Shown: positions 19,549-28,444 of the stretch, one piece after another
Position numbering within the stretch: the stretch's first letter is position 1
Layout of the letters: each line of letters starts with the position of its first letter
The notes under the pieces: model-generated
Database searches by the model: none
The model's input: only the letters and a program-made list of their open reading frames with translations
What the model was told of the DNA's origin: nothing
Position numbers and translations under genes: made by a program
Source: Streptomyces sp. MJM8645
GTDB lineage: Bacteria > Actinomycetota > Actinomycetes > Streptomycetales > Streptomycetaceae
Reading direction: 5' to 3'
Assembly (NCBI RefSeq): GCF_001625365.1
Contig: NZ_LJJF01000001.1
Coordinates: 6,684,501 to 6,748,500 of the forward strand
Length of the DNA stretch: 64,000 bases

Positions 19549-20490
19549 TCAGCGGTAGCCCTCCGGCGCGGCCGGTTTGCCCGCGTCCTGCACCTCGACC
19601 AGGTAGCGCCAGCAGTCCGGCCGGCTGCCGTCGCGGTCGGTGAAGCCGTACTCCAGGGACAACTGCCCGCTGGACACCGACCCGCCGTTCCAGCGGGAGA
19701 CCTCGGGGTCGGTGGCGAGGGCGGCGACCGCCCGGCCGACGAAGTACGGGCTCTCGGAGATGCCGAAGTGCGGCTCCCGGGCCAGGGCGTCGCGCCAGTT
19801 CTCCTCGGTGACGCCGAAGTGCTCCAGCATGATCTCCGAGCGCATCCAGCCGGGGGTGAGCGCCAGGGCGGTGGCGCCGCGCGGGCCCAGCTCGTGGCCG
19901 AGCGCGAAGGCCATCCGCAGCACGGAGGCCTTGGCGAGGTCGTAGAAGAACGAGTTCCGGTAGGTGTCGCGGTTGTACTCGGTGGTTCCGTCGGTCATCT
20001 CGACGACCAGGCCGCCCGGGCGGCGCAGCAGCAGCGGGAGGGCGTGGTGGCTGGTGACGGCGTGCGTCTCCACCGCGAGGCGGAGCAGCCGCAGGCCGTC
20101 GTCCAGGTCGTGCTCCCAGACCGGGACGTTCCAGCCGAACAGGTTCTCGCCGCCCCAGATGTCGTTGACCAGGACGTCCAGCCGGCCCTGCTCGGCGTCG
20201 ATCCGTTGCACCAGGGCGGCCACCTGGGACGGGACCAGGTGGTCGGTCGGCACTGCGATGCCCCGGCCGCCGGCCGCGGTGACCAAGTCCGCGGTGTCCT
20301 CGATGGTCTCCGGCCGGCCGTACTCCGAGCGCTGCTCGCGGGTGCTTCGCCCGGTGACGTACACCGTCGCCCCGGCGGCGCCCAGCTCCACCGCGATGCC
20401 CCGCCCGGCGCCCCGGGTCGCCCCCGCGACCAGGGCGATCCGACCGTCCAGCGCCCGTGCTGCCCGTGTTTCCCCTGCTGCCTGTGCCAT
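19549..20490 (-). CDS. SDR family oxidoreductase
   Basis: A 313-residue short-chain dehydrogenase. The Rossmann motif GATRGAGRG is near residue 25, with NADP-type YVTGRS after the second strand, DVLVNDIWGG replacing the usual NAG, and catalytic YxxxK (YDLAK) near residue 185. A C-terminal extension contains SRWNGGSVSSGQLSLEYGFTD. The DIWGGE and TDRDGSRPDCWRY segments are typical of a conserved actinomycete SDR group of unknown substrate. The start at 20490 has GGGAG at good spacing; upstream in-frame ATGs lack one. Confidence 0.88.
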   Translation of the reverse strand: MAQAAGETRAARALDGRIALVAGATRGAGRGIAVELGAAGATVYVTGRSTREQRSEYGRPETIEDTADLVTAAGGRGIAVPTDHLVPSQVAALVQRIDAEQGRLDVLVNDIWGGENLFGWNVPVWEHDLDDGLRLLRLAVETHAVTSHHALPLLLRRPGGLVVEMTDGTTEYNRDTYRNSFFYDLAKASVLRMAFALGHELGPRGATALALTPGWMRSEIMLEHFGVTEENWRDALAREPHFGISESPYFVGRAVAALATDPEVSRWNGGSVSSGQLSLEYGFTDRDGSRPDCWRYLVEVQDAGKPAAPEGYR

Positions 20491-20611
20491 CCGCAAGCTC
20501 CCTGTCCGCATGTCCGCCGACGACTGTGCCGACGCCCGTGGAACGGACGTCGGCACCAGCCTTGCGCAGGGGTCTGACAATCGGGCCCGGCCGGCGGCCG
20601 GAGCGCGCGGG

Positions 20612-21040
20612 TCAGCCGGCCTTGGCGGCCTTGGCAGCCTTGGCGGCCTGCGCCGCGGCGTCCTTCTCCTGCTTCTCCTTGATCCGGACGGCCTCCTTGC
20701 GGACGTCCACCTGGTTGGCGCGCTCGTGCTGCAGCCAGAGCGGGTTCTCGGCCTTGAGGGCCTCGATCTGCTCGGTGGTGAGCGCCTCGGTCACGCCGCC
20801 GCGGGCCAGGCCGGCGATGGAGACGCCGAGCTTGGCGGCGACCACCGGGCGAGGGTGCGGGCCGTTCTGGCGCAGCTCCTGGAGCCACTGCGGCGGGTCG
20901 GCCTGAAGCGCGCTGAGCTCCTCGCGGGAGACCACACCCTCCTGGAAGCCGGTCGGCGCCGCGTCGAGGTAGATCCCCAGCTTCTTGGCGGCGGTGGCCG
21001 GCTTCATGGTCTGGCTGGTCTTCTGCTTGAGCGATGTCAT
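20612..21040 (-). CDS. DUF5997 family protein
   Basis: A 142-residue basic cytoplasmic protein. It matches actinobacterial DUF5997: MKPATAAKKLGIYLDAAP, an ELSALQADPPQWLQELRQNGPHPRPVVAAKLGVS core, and TEQIEALKAENPLWLQHERA, ending in a Lys/Ala-rich tail (KAAKAAKAG). It is divergent from the LysR-type sensor protein, an arrangement conserved in streptomycetes, which suggests a shared role. The function is unknown. Confidence 0.85.
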   Translation of the reverse strand: MTSLKQKTSQTMKPATAAKKLGIYLDAAPTGFQEGVVSREELSALQADPPQWLQELRQNGPHPRPVVAAKLGVSIAGLARGGVTEALTTEQIEALKAENPLWLQHERANQVDVRKEAVRIKEKQEKDAAAQAAKAAKAAKAG

Positions 21041-21086
21041 GGTGACAAGGGTAAGGGAGTGCGCGGGCGCTCCCGGTCACGGTCGG

Positions 21087-21101
21087 TAGCCTTGCCCTGT
21101 G
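21087..21101 (+). promoter_or_regulatory. Leaderless -10 of the LysR-sensor gene
   Basis: TAGCCT (21087-21092) lies six bases before the GTG start at 21099, and there is no ribosome site. This fits a leaderless transcript. A matching -35 is not obvious. Confidence 0.4.
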
Positions 21102-21923
21102 ACAGACATGCAGGTGAACCCGTCCTTCCGGCTCGCGTACGTCCCGGGCGTGACCCCCGGCAAATGGGTCCGGGTGTGGTCCGAGCGGCTCCCGGACGTG
21201 CGGCTCGACCTTCTCGCCGTCCCGGCCGGAGACGGCGAGGGGACGCTGCGCGAGGGCACCGCGGACGCCGGGCTCGTCCGGCTGCCCGTCGACCGGGACG
21301 TGCTCAGCGCGATCCCGCTCTACGCCGAGACCACCGTCGTGGTCTTCCCCAAGGACCACTGGCTCGCGGCCGCCGAGGAGGTCGCGCTCGGCGACCTCGC
21401 CGAGGAGGTGGTGTTCCACCCGCTCGACGACACCCTCGGCTGGCCGGGCGGGCTGCCCGGCCGCCCGGCGATCGAGCGCCCGGCCAGCACCGCCGACGCC
21501 ATCGAGCTGGTCGCGGCCAACGTCGGCGTGCTGCTGGTGCCGCAGTCGCTGGCCCGGCTGCACCACCGCAAGGACCTCACCTTCCGGCCGGTCGCCGAGG
21601 CGCCGCAGTCCCAGGTGGCGCTCGCCTGGCCGGAGGACCGCACGACGGAGCTGGTCGAGGAGTTCATCGGCATCGTCCGGGGCCGCACGGTCAACAGCTC
21701 GCGCGGGCGCGGCGCCCAGCCGGCGGCCGAGCCCCAGAAGGCCGCGGCGCCGCGCAAGTCCCAGCCGCAGAAGGGCGGCCAGCAGAAGTCCGGCCAGCAG
21801 AAGTCCGGTCAGCAGAAGTCCGGTCAGCAGAAGGGCGGCCAGCAGAAGGGCCGGCCGAAGCCCGCGGCGGGCGGCCGGGGTGCGGCCGCGGCCAAGCGCG
21901 GCAAGCCGAAGCGCCGCTCGTAG
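21099..21923 (+). CDS. LysR substrate-binding-domain protein lacking HTH, with repetitive basic tail
   Basis: A 274-residue protein whose first 200 residues are the LysR effector-binding fold (FRLAYVPGVTPGKWVRVW, DAGLVRLPVDRDVLSAIPLYAET, VVFPKDHWLA, STADAIELVAANVGVLLVPQSLARL, VALAW). There is no N-terminal helix-turn-helix. The last 70 residues are a basic, Gln/Lys-rich tail with five tandem copies of QQKSG/QQKGG (nucleotides about 21775-21850), then Ala/Gly/Arg. The tail may bind nucleic acid or another acidic partner. It is divergent from DUF5997. It cannot act as a classical LysR regulator unless the tail supplies DNA contact. Confidence 0.85.
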   Translation: MTDMQVNPSFRLAYVPGVTPGKWVRVWSERLPDVRLDLLAVPAGDGEGTLREGTADAGLVRLPVDRDVLSAIPLYAETTVVVFPKDHWLAAAEEVALGDLAEEVVFHPLDDTLGWPGGLPGRPAIERPASTADAIELVAANVGVLLVPQSLARLHHRKDLTFRPVAEAPQSQVALAWPEDRTTELVEEFIGIVRGRTVNSSRGRGAQPAAEPQKAAAPRKSQPQKGGQQKSGQQKSGQQKSGQQKGGQQKGRPKPAAGGRGAAAAKRGKPKRRS

Positions 21924-22042
21924 GTCCTGTCCGGCCGGGGACCCGGGTTCGTCCGGGTGCTGGCCGGGGCCCGGCGGGGCGCGTACCGTCGGGCCCGGGC
22001 GCTGCCCGCCCCGTCCGGCCGAGGGGTTGAAGGAGCGGGGCC

Positions 22043-22624
22043 ATGTGGCACGACCTGGTGATCGTCCAGATTCCGATCGTGGAGAAGATCCTCCGCACGA
22101 TCGCGGTCTACGCGCTGATCCTGATCCTGTTCCGGATCGCGGGGAAGCGCGGGCTGGCGGGCCTGAACACCTTCGACATGGTGGTCATCTTCCTGCTGTC
22201 CAACGTGGTGCAGAACGCGATCATCGGCAATGACAACAGCCTGCTCGGCGGCGCCATCGGTGCGGTCACCCTGATCGCGGTGAACGCCGCCGTCACCCGC
22301 TGGCTGGCCCACGACCCGCGTGCCGCCCGGCTGTTGGAGGGCACCCCGACCACCGTGGTGCGCGACGGCAAGCTCGTCCCGGGCGCGCTGCGCGGGCTGG
22401 CGCTGCGCGCGTCCGAGATCGAGCACGCCGTCCGCGTCCAGAACGGCGACACGATCCGCGACGTCGCGGTCGGGCGGCTGGAGCCCGACGGCCAGCTGGT
22501 GATCACCCTCAAGCCCGCCGAGCAGAGCGCCACCCGCGGCGACGTCGAGGACCTGCACCGCCGGCTGGAGGCCATCGAGCGGCTGCTCACCACCCTGGCG
22601 GCCGACCGGCGCGGCGAGGACTGA
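22043..22624 (+). CDS. DUF421 (YetF-like) membrane protein
   Basis: A 193-residue protein. Three N-terminal membrane helices lie at about 12-32, 45-62 and 67-85 (RTIAVYALILILFRIAGKRG, TFDMVVIFLLSNVVQNAIIG). They are followed by the cytoplasmic DUF421 domain with TTVVRDGKLV, DVAVGRLEPDGQLVITLKP and a C-terminal helical tail with coiled-coil potential. The ATG at 22043 follows GAAGGAGCGGGGCC. YetF-like proteins are membrane anchored with unknown function, often linked to stress. Confidence 0.92.
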   Translation: MWHDLVIVQIPIVEKILRTIAVYALILILFRIAGKRGLAGLNTFDMVVIFLLSNVVQNAIIGNDNSLLGGAIGAVTLIAVNAAVTRWLAHDPRAARLLEGTPTTVVRDGKLVPGALRGLALRASEIEHAVRVQNGDTIRDVAVGRLEPDGQLVITLKPAEQSATRGDVEDLHRRLEAIERLLTTLAADRRGED

Positions 22625-22737
22625 CCCGGCGGCCACCCCAGAGGTCTGGGATGGGAACGGCCGCACCCGGCCCGGCAGGATTGGCGTAGACCACTTCCGT
22701 CCACACTCGCCGGGCCTCCGTCCGGCCGGAGGATCGA

Positions 22738-23196
22738 ATGCTGCGCAGACTCTCCTGGATCCCGGCCCTGACGGCCGTCCTGCTCGCCCTGGTGGCCGGG
22801 CCGGCGGCCGGGACGGCATCCGCCGCGACCGAACGCGAATTCCTCCAGGGCTACGGGCAGTTGGTGCCGCTGCCGGCTCCGGTGACGCCGGCGCAGCAGT
22901 GCGTCGAGCGGCGGCTGTTCCTGGACGCCGGCACGTACGCCTGGAGCTTCAGCACGCCGGGCGGCAACGTGCCGTCCCAGGACGTCCAGCTCTCCTCGGG
23001 CTGGTTCCGTTGGACGATCTGCGTGTACCCGCGGGCGTCCGTCTACGGCGCGACCACCTGGCTCGACCCGGAGACCCCCGGCCAGCCGCACCTGGAGCGG
23101 ACCACCAGCTTCGACGTCACCTTCACCTACACCTACACGTGGGACTCCATGCTCTACCGCTGGCAGGGCATCCCCCGCCCGCCGCGCACCATGTGA
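22738..23196 (+). CDS. Small secreted protein of unknown function
   Basis: A 152-residue protein with a clear Sec signal (MLRRLSWIPALTAVLLALVA, cleavage near ASAA). The mature part is about 120 residues, rich in aromatic and beta-forming residues (FLDAGTYAWSFSTPGG, SSGWFRWTICVYPRASVYG, TTSFDVTFTYTYTW). Two cysteines (QQCVE and TICVY) could pair. No family was recognised. GGAGG at 22727-22731 provides a ribosome site. It stands alone between the DUF421 gene and a convergent P450. Confidence 0.7.
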   Translation: MLRRLSWIPALTAVLLALVAGPAAGTASAATEREFLQGYGQLVPLPAPVTPAQQCVERRLFLDAGTYAWSFSTPGGNVPSQDVQLSSGWFRWTICVYPRASVYGATTWLDPETPGQPHLERTTSFDVTFTYTYTWDSMLYRWQGIPRPPRTM

Positions 23197-23209
23197 CGCA
23201 TCGTCAGGC

Positions 23210-23245
23210 GGGCTCCCGCCCGCCGCCGGCGCGGGGCGGGAGCCC
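23210..23245. terminator. Bidirectional 12-bp hairpin
   Basis: GGGCTCCCGCCC (23210-23221) pairs perfectly with 23234-23245 between the convergent secreted-protein and P450 genes, immediately before the P450 stop. Confidence 0.6.
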
Positions 23246-23248
23246 CGG

Positions 23249-24589
23249 TCACCAGGCCCGGCGGGCGAGGGTGGCCGTGAAGGGGCGGGGGGACAGCGAG
23301 GAGCTGCGGGCGGGGCGGACCGGGCGGCCGGGGGTGGGGGTGACGGTCCAGCGGGCCGCGATGGTGGCGATGGCGAGGGCGGCCTCGGTGGTGCCGAACA
23401 CGTCGCCGATGCAGCGGCGGGCGCCGAGGCCGAAGGGGGCGTAGGTACCGGGGGAGGGGCGGGTGATGGTGAGCCAGCGGTCGGGGTCGAAGCGGGCGGG
23501 GCAGGCGAAGACGTCGGCGCGGCGGTGCAGCAGGTACGGGCTGAACAGGATGGTCGCGCCGGCCGGGACGCGGTGGCCGCCGAGTTCGGCGTCGGCGGCG
23601 GCGACGCGGCTGAGGATCCACACCGGCGGGTAGAGCCGCAGCGTCTCGGTGACCACCCTGGCGGTGAGCGGCAGGGCGGGCAGGTCCTCGTGGCGGGCGG
23701 GGCGGCCGTCGAGCACGGTGTCCAGCTCGGCGTGCAGGCGGTCGCGGATGGCCGGGTGGGCGGCGAGCAGGGTCCAGGCCCAGGAGAGGGTGGCGGCGGT
23801 GGTCTCCATGCCGGCGAGCAGGAAGGTGACCACCTGGTCGTGGATCTCGGCGTCGGTGAGCCCCCGCCCGTCCTCGTCGCGGGCGCTGAGCAGCGTGGAC
23901 AGCAGGTCGTTGTGGTCGGTGCCGGCGGCGCGGTAGTCGGCGATCAGCCGGCGGGTGACCTCCTTCAGGTCCTGTTGGGCGCGGCGGAAGCGGCGGTTGC
24001 CCGGGGTGGGGATGCGGTCGGTGCCGGGCAGCGGCATCATGACGCGCCGGCCGACGCCGCGGGTGATGACGTCCATGCTGTCGTGGACGGGCAGCGAGCC
24101 GGCCCGCTCGTGGGCGGCGAACAGGCAGCGGGCGGTCACCGCGGTGGTGAGGCGGTACATCGCGGCGGGGACGTCGACCACGTCGCCGTCGCTCCAGGAG
24201 GCGGTGGTGCCGGCGATCTCCTCGGCCATCATCGCGGCGTAGCCGGGCAGCCGGTCGCGGTGGAACGCGGGTTGCAGCATGCGGCGTTGGCGCCGGTGCG
24301 CGGCGGCCGGGCAGGTGGCCAGGCCGTCGCCGAAGACCTCGCGGGCCTTGTCGAGGACGAGCCCGCCCTTGTCGTAGGTGCGGTCCTCGGTGAGCAGTTG
24401 GCGGACCAGCTCGGGGTGGCAGGCGACGTACGCGTCCAGCGGGCCGAGCCGCAGCCGGACGAGGTCGCCGTGGGCGGGCAGGCCGGCGACGAACTCCAGC
24501 GGCCGGCGGACGAACGCGGGGACGTGGCCGAGCAAGGGGAGGGCGCCGGGGGCGGTGGCCGAGGTGTACTGGGTGGGCACGGGCGTCAC
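23249..24589 (-). CDS. Cytochrome P450
   Basis: A 446-residue class I-type bacterial P450. Seen are the N-terminal LPLLGHVPAF segment, HRRQRRMLQPAFH (helix C), the oxygen-binding helix I VTFLLAGMETTAATLSWAW, ExxR as ETLRL, and the heme loop FGLGARRCIGD with Cys393. The Pro-rich N-terminus and the sequence around AGMETTA resemble terpene-oxidising P450s such as the pentalenene oxidase group. It also resembles the P450 at 50219 in this window (shared LPLLGH start, YDKGG/FDKGG, ILFSPYLLHR/VIYSPYLLHR). There is no terpene synthase or redox partner beside it. The GTG at 24589 is the first plausible start. Confidence 0.93.
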   Translation of the reverse strand: MTPVPTQYTSATAPGALPLLGHVPAFVRRPLEFVAGLPAHGDLVRLRLGPLDAYVACHPELVRQLLTEDRTYDKGGLVLDKAREVFGDGLATCPAAAHRRQRRMLQPAFHRDRLPGYAAMMAEEIAGTTASWSDGDVVDVPAAMYRLTTAVTARCLFAAHERAGSLPVHDSMDVITRGVGRRVMMPLPGTDRIPTPGNRRFRRAQQDLKEVTRRLIADYRAAGTDHNDLLSTLLSARDEDGRGLTDAEIHDQVVTFLLAGMETTAATLSWAWTLLAAHPAIRDRLHAELDTVLDGRPARHEDLPALPLTARVVTETLRLYPPVWILSRVAAADAELGGHRVPAGATILFSPYLLHRRADVFACPARFDPDRWLTITRPSPGTYAPFGLGARRCIGDVFGTTEAALAIATIAARWTVTPTPGRPVRPARSSSLSPRPFTATLARRAW

Positions 24590-24820
24590 CTTGGGGTGGG
24601 GGGTGGACCGGATCGGTTCGTGATCCGGCCTTTCCCCGGGGCCGTCGGCGAAACGATCTCCGACCGGCGGGTGGGGTGAACGCGGGGGCGCATGCCGAAC
24701 GCCCGTGCGCCGTCGGGGGCCGACGGCGGGAGCCGGGGGTGGGGTATCCCTCGGCGCCGCCCCGCGCCTACACTGCGAACTCTTGCGCGACTACCGGTCA
24801 GTAGGGATTGGGGAGTTCGG

Positions 24821-26224
24821 ATGACCGACGAGCGGGCCCACGGGTTCACCGACGACGCCCTCGGCGCGCACGACGCCGTGGCCCTGGCCGCCCTCGTCCG
24901 CGCCGGCGAGGTGGCCCCCGCCGAACTGGCCGCGGCCGCCGCCGCCCGCGCCGCCCGGGTCGACCGGACGCTCACCCCCGTCGCCCACCCGTCCTACGAC
25001 CGGCCCCGGCTCGGCCCGGACGGCACCGACGGCCCGCTGTACGGCGTCCCCACCTTCCTCAAGGACAACGTCGACCTGCGCGGCCTGCCGACCGGCATGG
25101 GCAGCGAGGCCTTCCAGGCCCGCCCGGCCCGGCGCAACTCCCGCTTCACCGACCAGTTCCTCGCCACCGGCCTGGCCGTCCTCGGCAAGACCCGGCTGCC
25201 CGAGTTCGGCCTCAACGCCTCCACCGAGTTCGCCACCGCCCAGCCGGTGCGCAACCCGTGGAAGCCCTCGCACTCGGCCGGCGCCTCCTCCGGCGGCTCG
25301 GCCGCGCTGGTCGCCGCCGGAGTGGTGCCGATCGCGCACGCCAACGACGGCGGCGGATCGATCCGCATCCCGGCCGCCTGCTGCGGACTGGTCGGACTCA
25401 AGCCCACCCGGGGCCGCCTGGTCACCAACGCCCAGGGCGGCAAACTGCCGATCGACCTCGTCACCGACGGCGTGCTCACCCGCTCCGTCCGCGACACCGC
25501 CGCCTTCTACGCCGCCGCCGAGTGTCACCACCGCAACCCCGCGCTGCCCCCGCTCGGCCTGGTCGAAGGCCCGGGGCGGCGCCGGCTGCGGATCGGACTG
25601 GTCGTGGACTCGCCGCTCGCCGGCACCGACGAGCCCACCCGCACCGCCGTCGAGCAGACCGCCGCCCGGCTGGCCGCACTGGGCCACCACGTCGAGGAGA
25701 CCACTCTGCCGTTCGGCGAGGAGTTCTCCCGCGACTTCGTCCTCTACTGGGGCTACATCGCCTTCGCCATCGCGGTCAGCGGCCGGCTGATGCTGGACCG
25801 CAGCTTCCGGATCAACCGGCTCGACGGCCTGACCACCGGGCTGCGCCGGCTCTACCAGCGGGAGTTCCTGCACACCCCGGCCGTGCTGCGCCGGCTGCGC
25901 GGCGCCGAAGCCGCGTACGCGGGCCTCTTCCGCACCCACGACGTGATCCTCTCGCCGGTCCTCGCGCACGCCGCCCCGCCGATCGGCCACCTCAGCCCGA
26001 ACGTGGCCTTCGACGAGCTGATCGAGCGCCTCCAGCGCTACGTGGCCTTCACCCCGGTCAACAACGTGACCGGCGGTCCCGGCATCGCCCTGCCCACCGG
26101 CGCCGCGCCGAGCGGCCTGCCGATCGGCGTGCACCTCTCGGCCGCGTACGGGCAGGAGCGGCTGCTGCTGGAGCTGGCCTTCGAGCTGGAGGCGGACCGG
26201 CCCTGGCGGCGGATCCAGGACTGA
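24821..26224 (+). CDS. Amidase (amidase signature family)
   Basis: A 467-residue amidase with the Ser-cisSer-Lys catalytic set: Lys in PTFLKDNVDL (about residue 80), GASSGGSAALVAAG (about 160) and DGGGSIRIPAACCGLVGLKPTRGR. The C-terminal half matches 6-aminohexanoate-cyclic-dimer hydrolase-like amidases. The ATG at 24821 follows GGGGAG; the frame is open further upstream but without similarity. It diverges from the P450, with a 231-bp shared promoter region holding TACACT at 24769 as a possible -10. Hydrolysis of an aryl or alkyl amide is expected. Confidence 0.92.
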   Translation: MTDERAHGFTDDALGAHDAVALAALVRAGEVAPAELAAAAAARAARVDRTLTPVAHPSYDRPRLGPDGTDGPLYGVPTFLKDNVDLRGLPTGMGSEAFQARPARRNSRFTDQFLATGLAVLGKTRLPEFGLNASTEFATAQPVRNPWKPSHSAGASSGGSAALVAAGVVPIAHANDGGGSIRIPAACCGLVGLKPTRGRLVTNAQGGKLPIDLVTDGVLTRSVRDTAAFYAAAECHHRNPALPPLGLVEGPGRRRLRIGLVVDSPLAGTDEPTRTAVEQTAARLAALGHHVEETTLPFGEEFSRDFVLYWGYIAFAIAVSGRLMLDRSFRINRLDGLTTGLRRLYQREFLHTPAVLRRLRGAEAAYAGLFRTHDVILSPVLAHAAPPIGHLSPNVAFDELIERLQRYVAFTPVNNVTGGPGIALPTGAAPSGLPIGVHLSAAYGQERLLLELAFELEADRPWRRIQD

Positions 26225-26290
26225 CCGGGCCTGCGGCGGGACTGGCCCGGCCTTCGACGGGGCGGATGCCCGAGCGGCCGCTCCAGGACC

Positions 26291-26308
26291 GGCCGGCCCC
26301 GGCCGGCC
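26291..26308. terminator. Short GC hairpin between convergent amidase and FUSC genes
   Basis: GGCCGGCC-CC-GGCCGGCC in the 90-bp convergent gap. Each arm is itself palindromic, so other pairings are possible, which weakens the call. Confidence 0.4.
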
Positions 26309-26314
26309 CGGCCC

Positions 26315-28264
26315 TCAGGCGGGCACCACCGCCCGCGCCGCCTGCACCTCGCGGTGCAGCCGGCCCAGCGCGCAGTCGGGCCGGAGGTCGTCCGGCCCGG
26401 CCTCGGGCAGCGGCCCGCCGCTGCGCAGCGCCCCGGCCAGGTCGGACAGCTCCCGGACGACGGCGCCGACCTCGGCCGGGGACGGCGCCGGAGCGCCGTG
26501 CTCGACCCGGACCCGGGTGGCGGTCGTGGTGTCCACGATCCGCTCGACCGCGATCACCAGCGGCCACCAGGCCTCGGCCCGGGCCCCGACCGGCGGCGGT
26601 TCGGTGAGCGCCCGCTGGAACTCGCTGCGCACGGCGGACAGGTCCCGGTAGAGCCGCCGCCGGTACCGGGCGCGGGCCGGCTGGTCGGCCCCGGGCCCGG
26701 TGGTGAAGGCCAGCGAGACGTACGCGGCGGAGTCCGCGACGGCGTCGGCCAGCCGCTCCCCGATCCGGGTGTGCCAGGACTCCGGCCACAGCAGGTAGCC
26801 GGTCAGCAGCGCGATGCCGCAGCCGATCAGCGAGTCGTACAGCCGGGGCAGCACCAGGTGGAAGCCCCGGTGGTTGAGCAGGTCGGAGAGCAGCAGGATC
26901 ACCGGGGTGATCGCCGCGGTCTGGAACGCGTACCCCTTCGCCGACAGCACCGGGATCAGGGCCGCCAGCGCCGCCATCACCGGCACGTCCCACCAGCCGT
27001 GCGGCACCTCGGCCAGCACCGGGATGGCGATCAGCAGCCCGGCGGCGGTGCCGAGCGCGCGCAGCACCGCCCGGGAGAACACCGAGCCGAAGTCGGGCTT
27101 CAGCACGAAGGTGACGGTCAGTGACACCCAGTACGAGCGGGGCACCGCGATCACCGACACCAGGATCTGGGCGAGGCCGATGCACAGGGCCAGCCGCAGC
27201 CCGTACCGCCAGGACGCGCCGGACAGCAGCAGCGCGTGGGCGGCCCGGCGGGTGCGGACCCGCAGCGCGGCGGGCCGGCCGAGCGGGTCGCCGTCGGCGT
27301 ACGGGTCGGGTGCGGGCTCGTGCGCGACGGCCCGGGCGTGGCCGATCGCGGCGACCAGGGCGCGGGTGGACGGCCCGGCCGGATCGGGCAGTCCGGGCGG
27401 CGGGGTCGATCCGGAGCGGCCCCGCTCGACGGCCGCGGCCAGCTCGCGCACCGCCGCCGGGTAGGCGGGCGGCAGCGGACCGTACTCGCGCGGGCGCAGC
27501 TGCGCCGCCGAGGCGGCCTCCACCACCGGGATGGCGGCGTTGAGCTGGGCGAGCAGCCGGACCAGGGTGGGGGAGCGGCCGTGCCGGCGGGCCCGGCGGG
27601 CGAGCAGCAGGTCGTAGGACTGGTTCAGCGACTGGGTGAGCGCCTGCCGCGCGTCGTCGGCTCCGGGGGTGCCGGCGGCCTCCAGGAAGGCGGCGACCGA
27701 CCGGTAGGTGCCGGCCACGGCGGAGCGCTCCGGCGCGCCGCCGCGCAGCGGCCAGGCGAGCAGGGTGAGGCCGAGCACCAACAGGCCGCCGAGCAGCAGC
27801 AGTCCGGGCGGCGCCCACCAGGGGGAGGGCAGCGGCAGTCCGGCGCCGACCACCGCGTTGAGCAGCAGGAGCAGTCCGGACACCGAGGCGACCGCGCCGA
27901 TCGAGGAGATCATGCCGGAGACCAGGGCGACGGCGGTCAGCACGGCGACGGCCGTCCAGCCCGCACCGTACACCAGGGTGCCGAGCAGGACCCCGAGGGC
28001 GCCGAACAGCTGCGGCACGGCGATGTTGAACACCCGCATCCGGTAGGCGTCCGCGGTGTCCCCGATGACCCCGGACAGCGCGCCCATCGACACCAGCGCG
28101 CCGTACCCGGGGCGGCCGGTGGCCGTGCCGACCGCGAGCGGCGCGGCCAGCGCCACCGAGGCCCGGGCGGCGGCGGCCCAGGGGACCGGCGCGGCCTTGG
28201 GGCGCAGGCTCGCGGTCAGCCAGCCCGGCGGGGTGAGCCGGGTGGCGGCGGGGCGGTGTGCCAT
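26315..28264 (-). CDS. FUSC family inner-membrane transporter-like protein
   Basis: A 649-residue membrane protein with two blocks of about six hydrophobic helices (roughly residues 35-175 and 355-500), each followed by a cytoplasmic helical region. This is the duplicated layout of the aromatic acid exporter/fusaric acid resistance family. Family-like segments include YGALVSMGALSGVIGDTADAYR in the first block and SYWVSLTVTFVLKPDFGSVFSRAVLRALGTAAG in the second. It probably exports aromatic acids or related weak acids. The ATG at 28264 begins a long A/T-richer upstream region with a duplicated dyad motif. Confidence 0.9.
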   Translation of the reverse strand: MAHRPAATRLTPPGWLTASLRPKAAPVPWAAAARASVALAAPLAVGTATGRPGYGALVSMGALSGVIGDTADAYRMRVFNIAVPQLFGALGVLLGTLVYGAGWTAVAVLTAVALVSGMISSIGAVASVSGLLLLLNAVVGAGLPLPSPWWAPPGLLLLGGLLVLGLTLLAWPLRGGAPERSAVAGTYRSVAAFLEAAGTPGADDARQALTQSLNQSYDLLLARRARRHGRSPTLVRLLAQLNAAIPVVEAASAAQLRPREYGPLPPAYPAAVRELAAAVERGRSGSTPPPGLPDPAGPSTRALVAAIGHARAVAHEPAPDPYADGDPLGRPAALRVRTRRAAHALLLSGASWRYGLRLALCIGLAQILVSVIAVPRSYWVSLTVTFVLKPDFGSVFSRAVLRALGTAAGLLIAIPVLAEVPHGWWDVPVMAALAALIPVLSAKGYAFQTAAITPVILLLSDLLNHRGFHLVLPRLYDSLIGCGIALLTGYLLWPESWHTRIGERLADAVADSAAYVSLAFTTGPGADQPARARYRRRLYRDLSAVRSEFQRALTEPPPVGARAEAWWPLVIAVERIVDTTTATRVRVEHGAPAPSPAEVGAVVRELSDLAGALRSGGPLPEAGPDDLRPDCALGRLHREVQAARAVVPA

Positions 28265-28330
28265 AGGCCCAACGTACGGCGCGAAGGTCAGGGCGCAACG
28301 CTGGGGAACTCGTTTTGGTTCACGCCCGGG

Positions 28331-28380
28331 TATGTCAATTCTCGAAACATACTCCGGCTTATGTCACTCTCCGAAACATA
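28331..28380. repeat. Two copies of a 21-bp dyad motif, TATGT-N11-ACATA
   Basis: Copies at 28331-28351 and 28360-28380 share TATGTCA at the left and CGAAACATA at the right, with four to five differences in the middle, spaced 29 bp start to start (just under three helical turns). Such spacing suits two bound regulator dimers. The copies lie 67 bp from the FUSC start codon, so control of FUSC is as likely as control of the cluster. Confidence 0.5.
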
Positions 28381-28444
28381 AAGCGAACCCCAAGGGGCCA
28401 TCTGAACTGCAGGGATTTCCCTATTGGTAACCAGCCGTCGAGGG

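Noticed and set aside
21765..21850. Repeats considered as a CRISPR-like or intergenic array
   Set aside because: The units are 15-bp multiples in frame and encode QQKSG in the tail of a real gene; there are no spacers.
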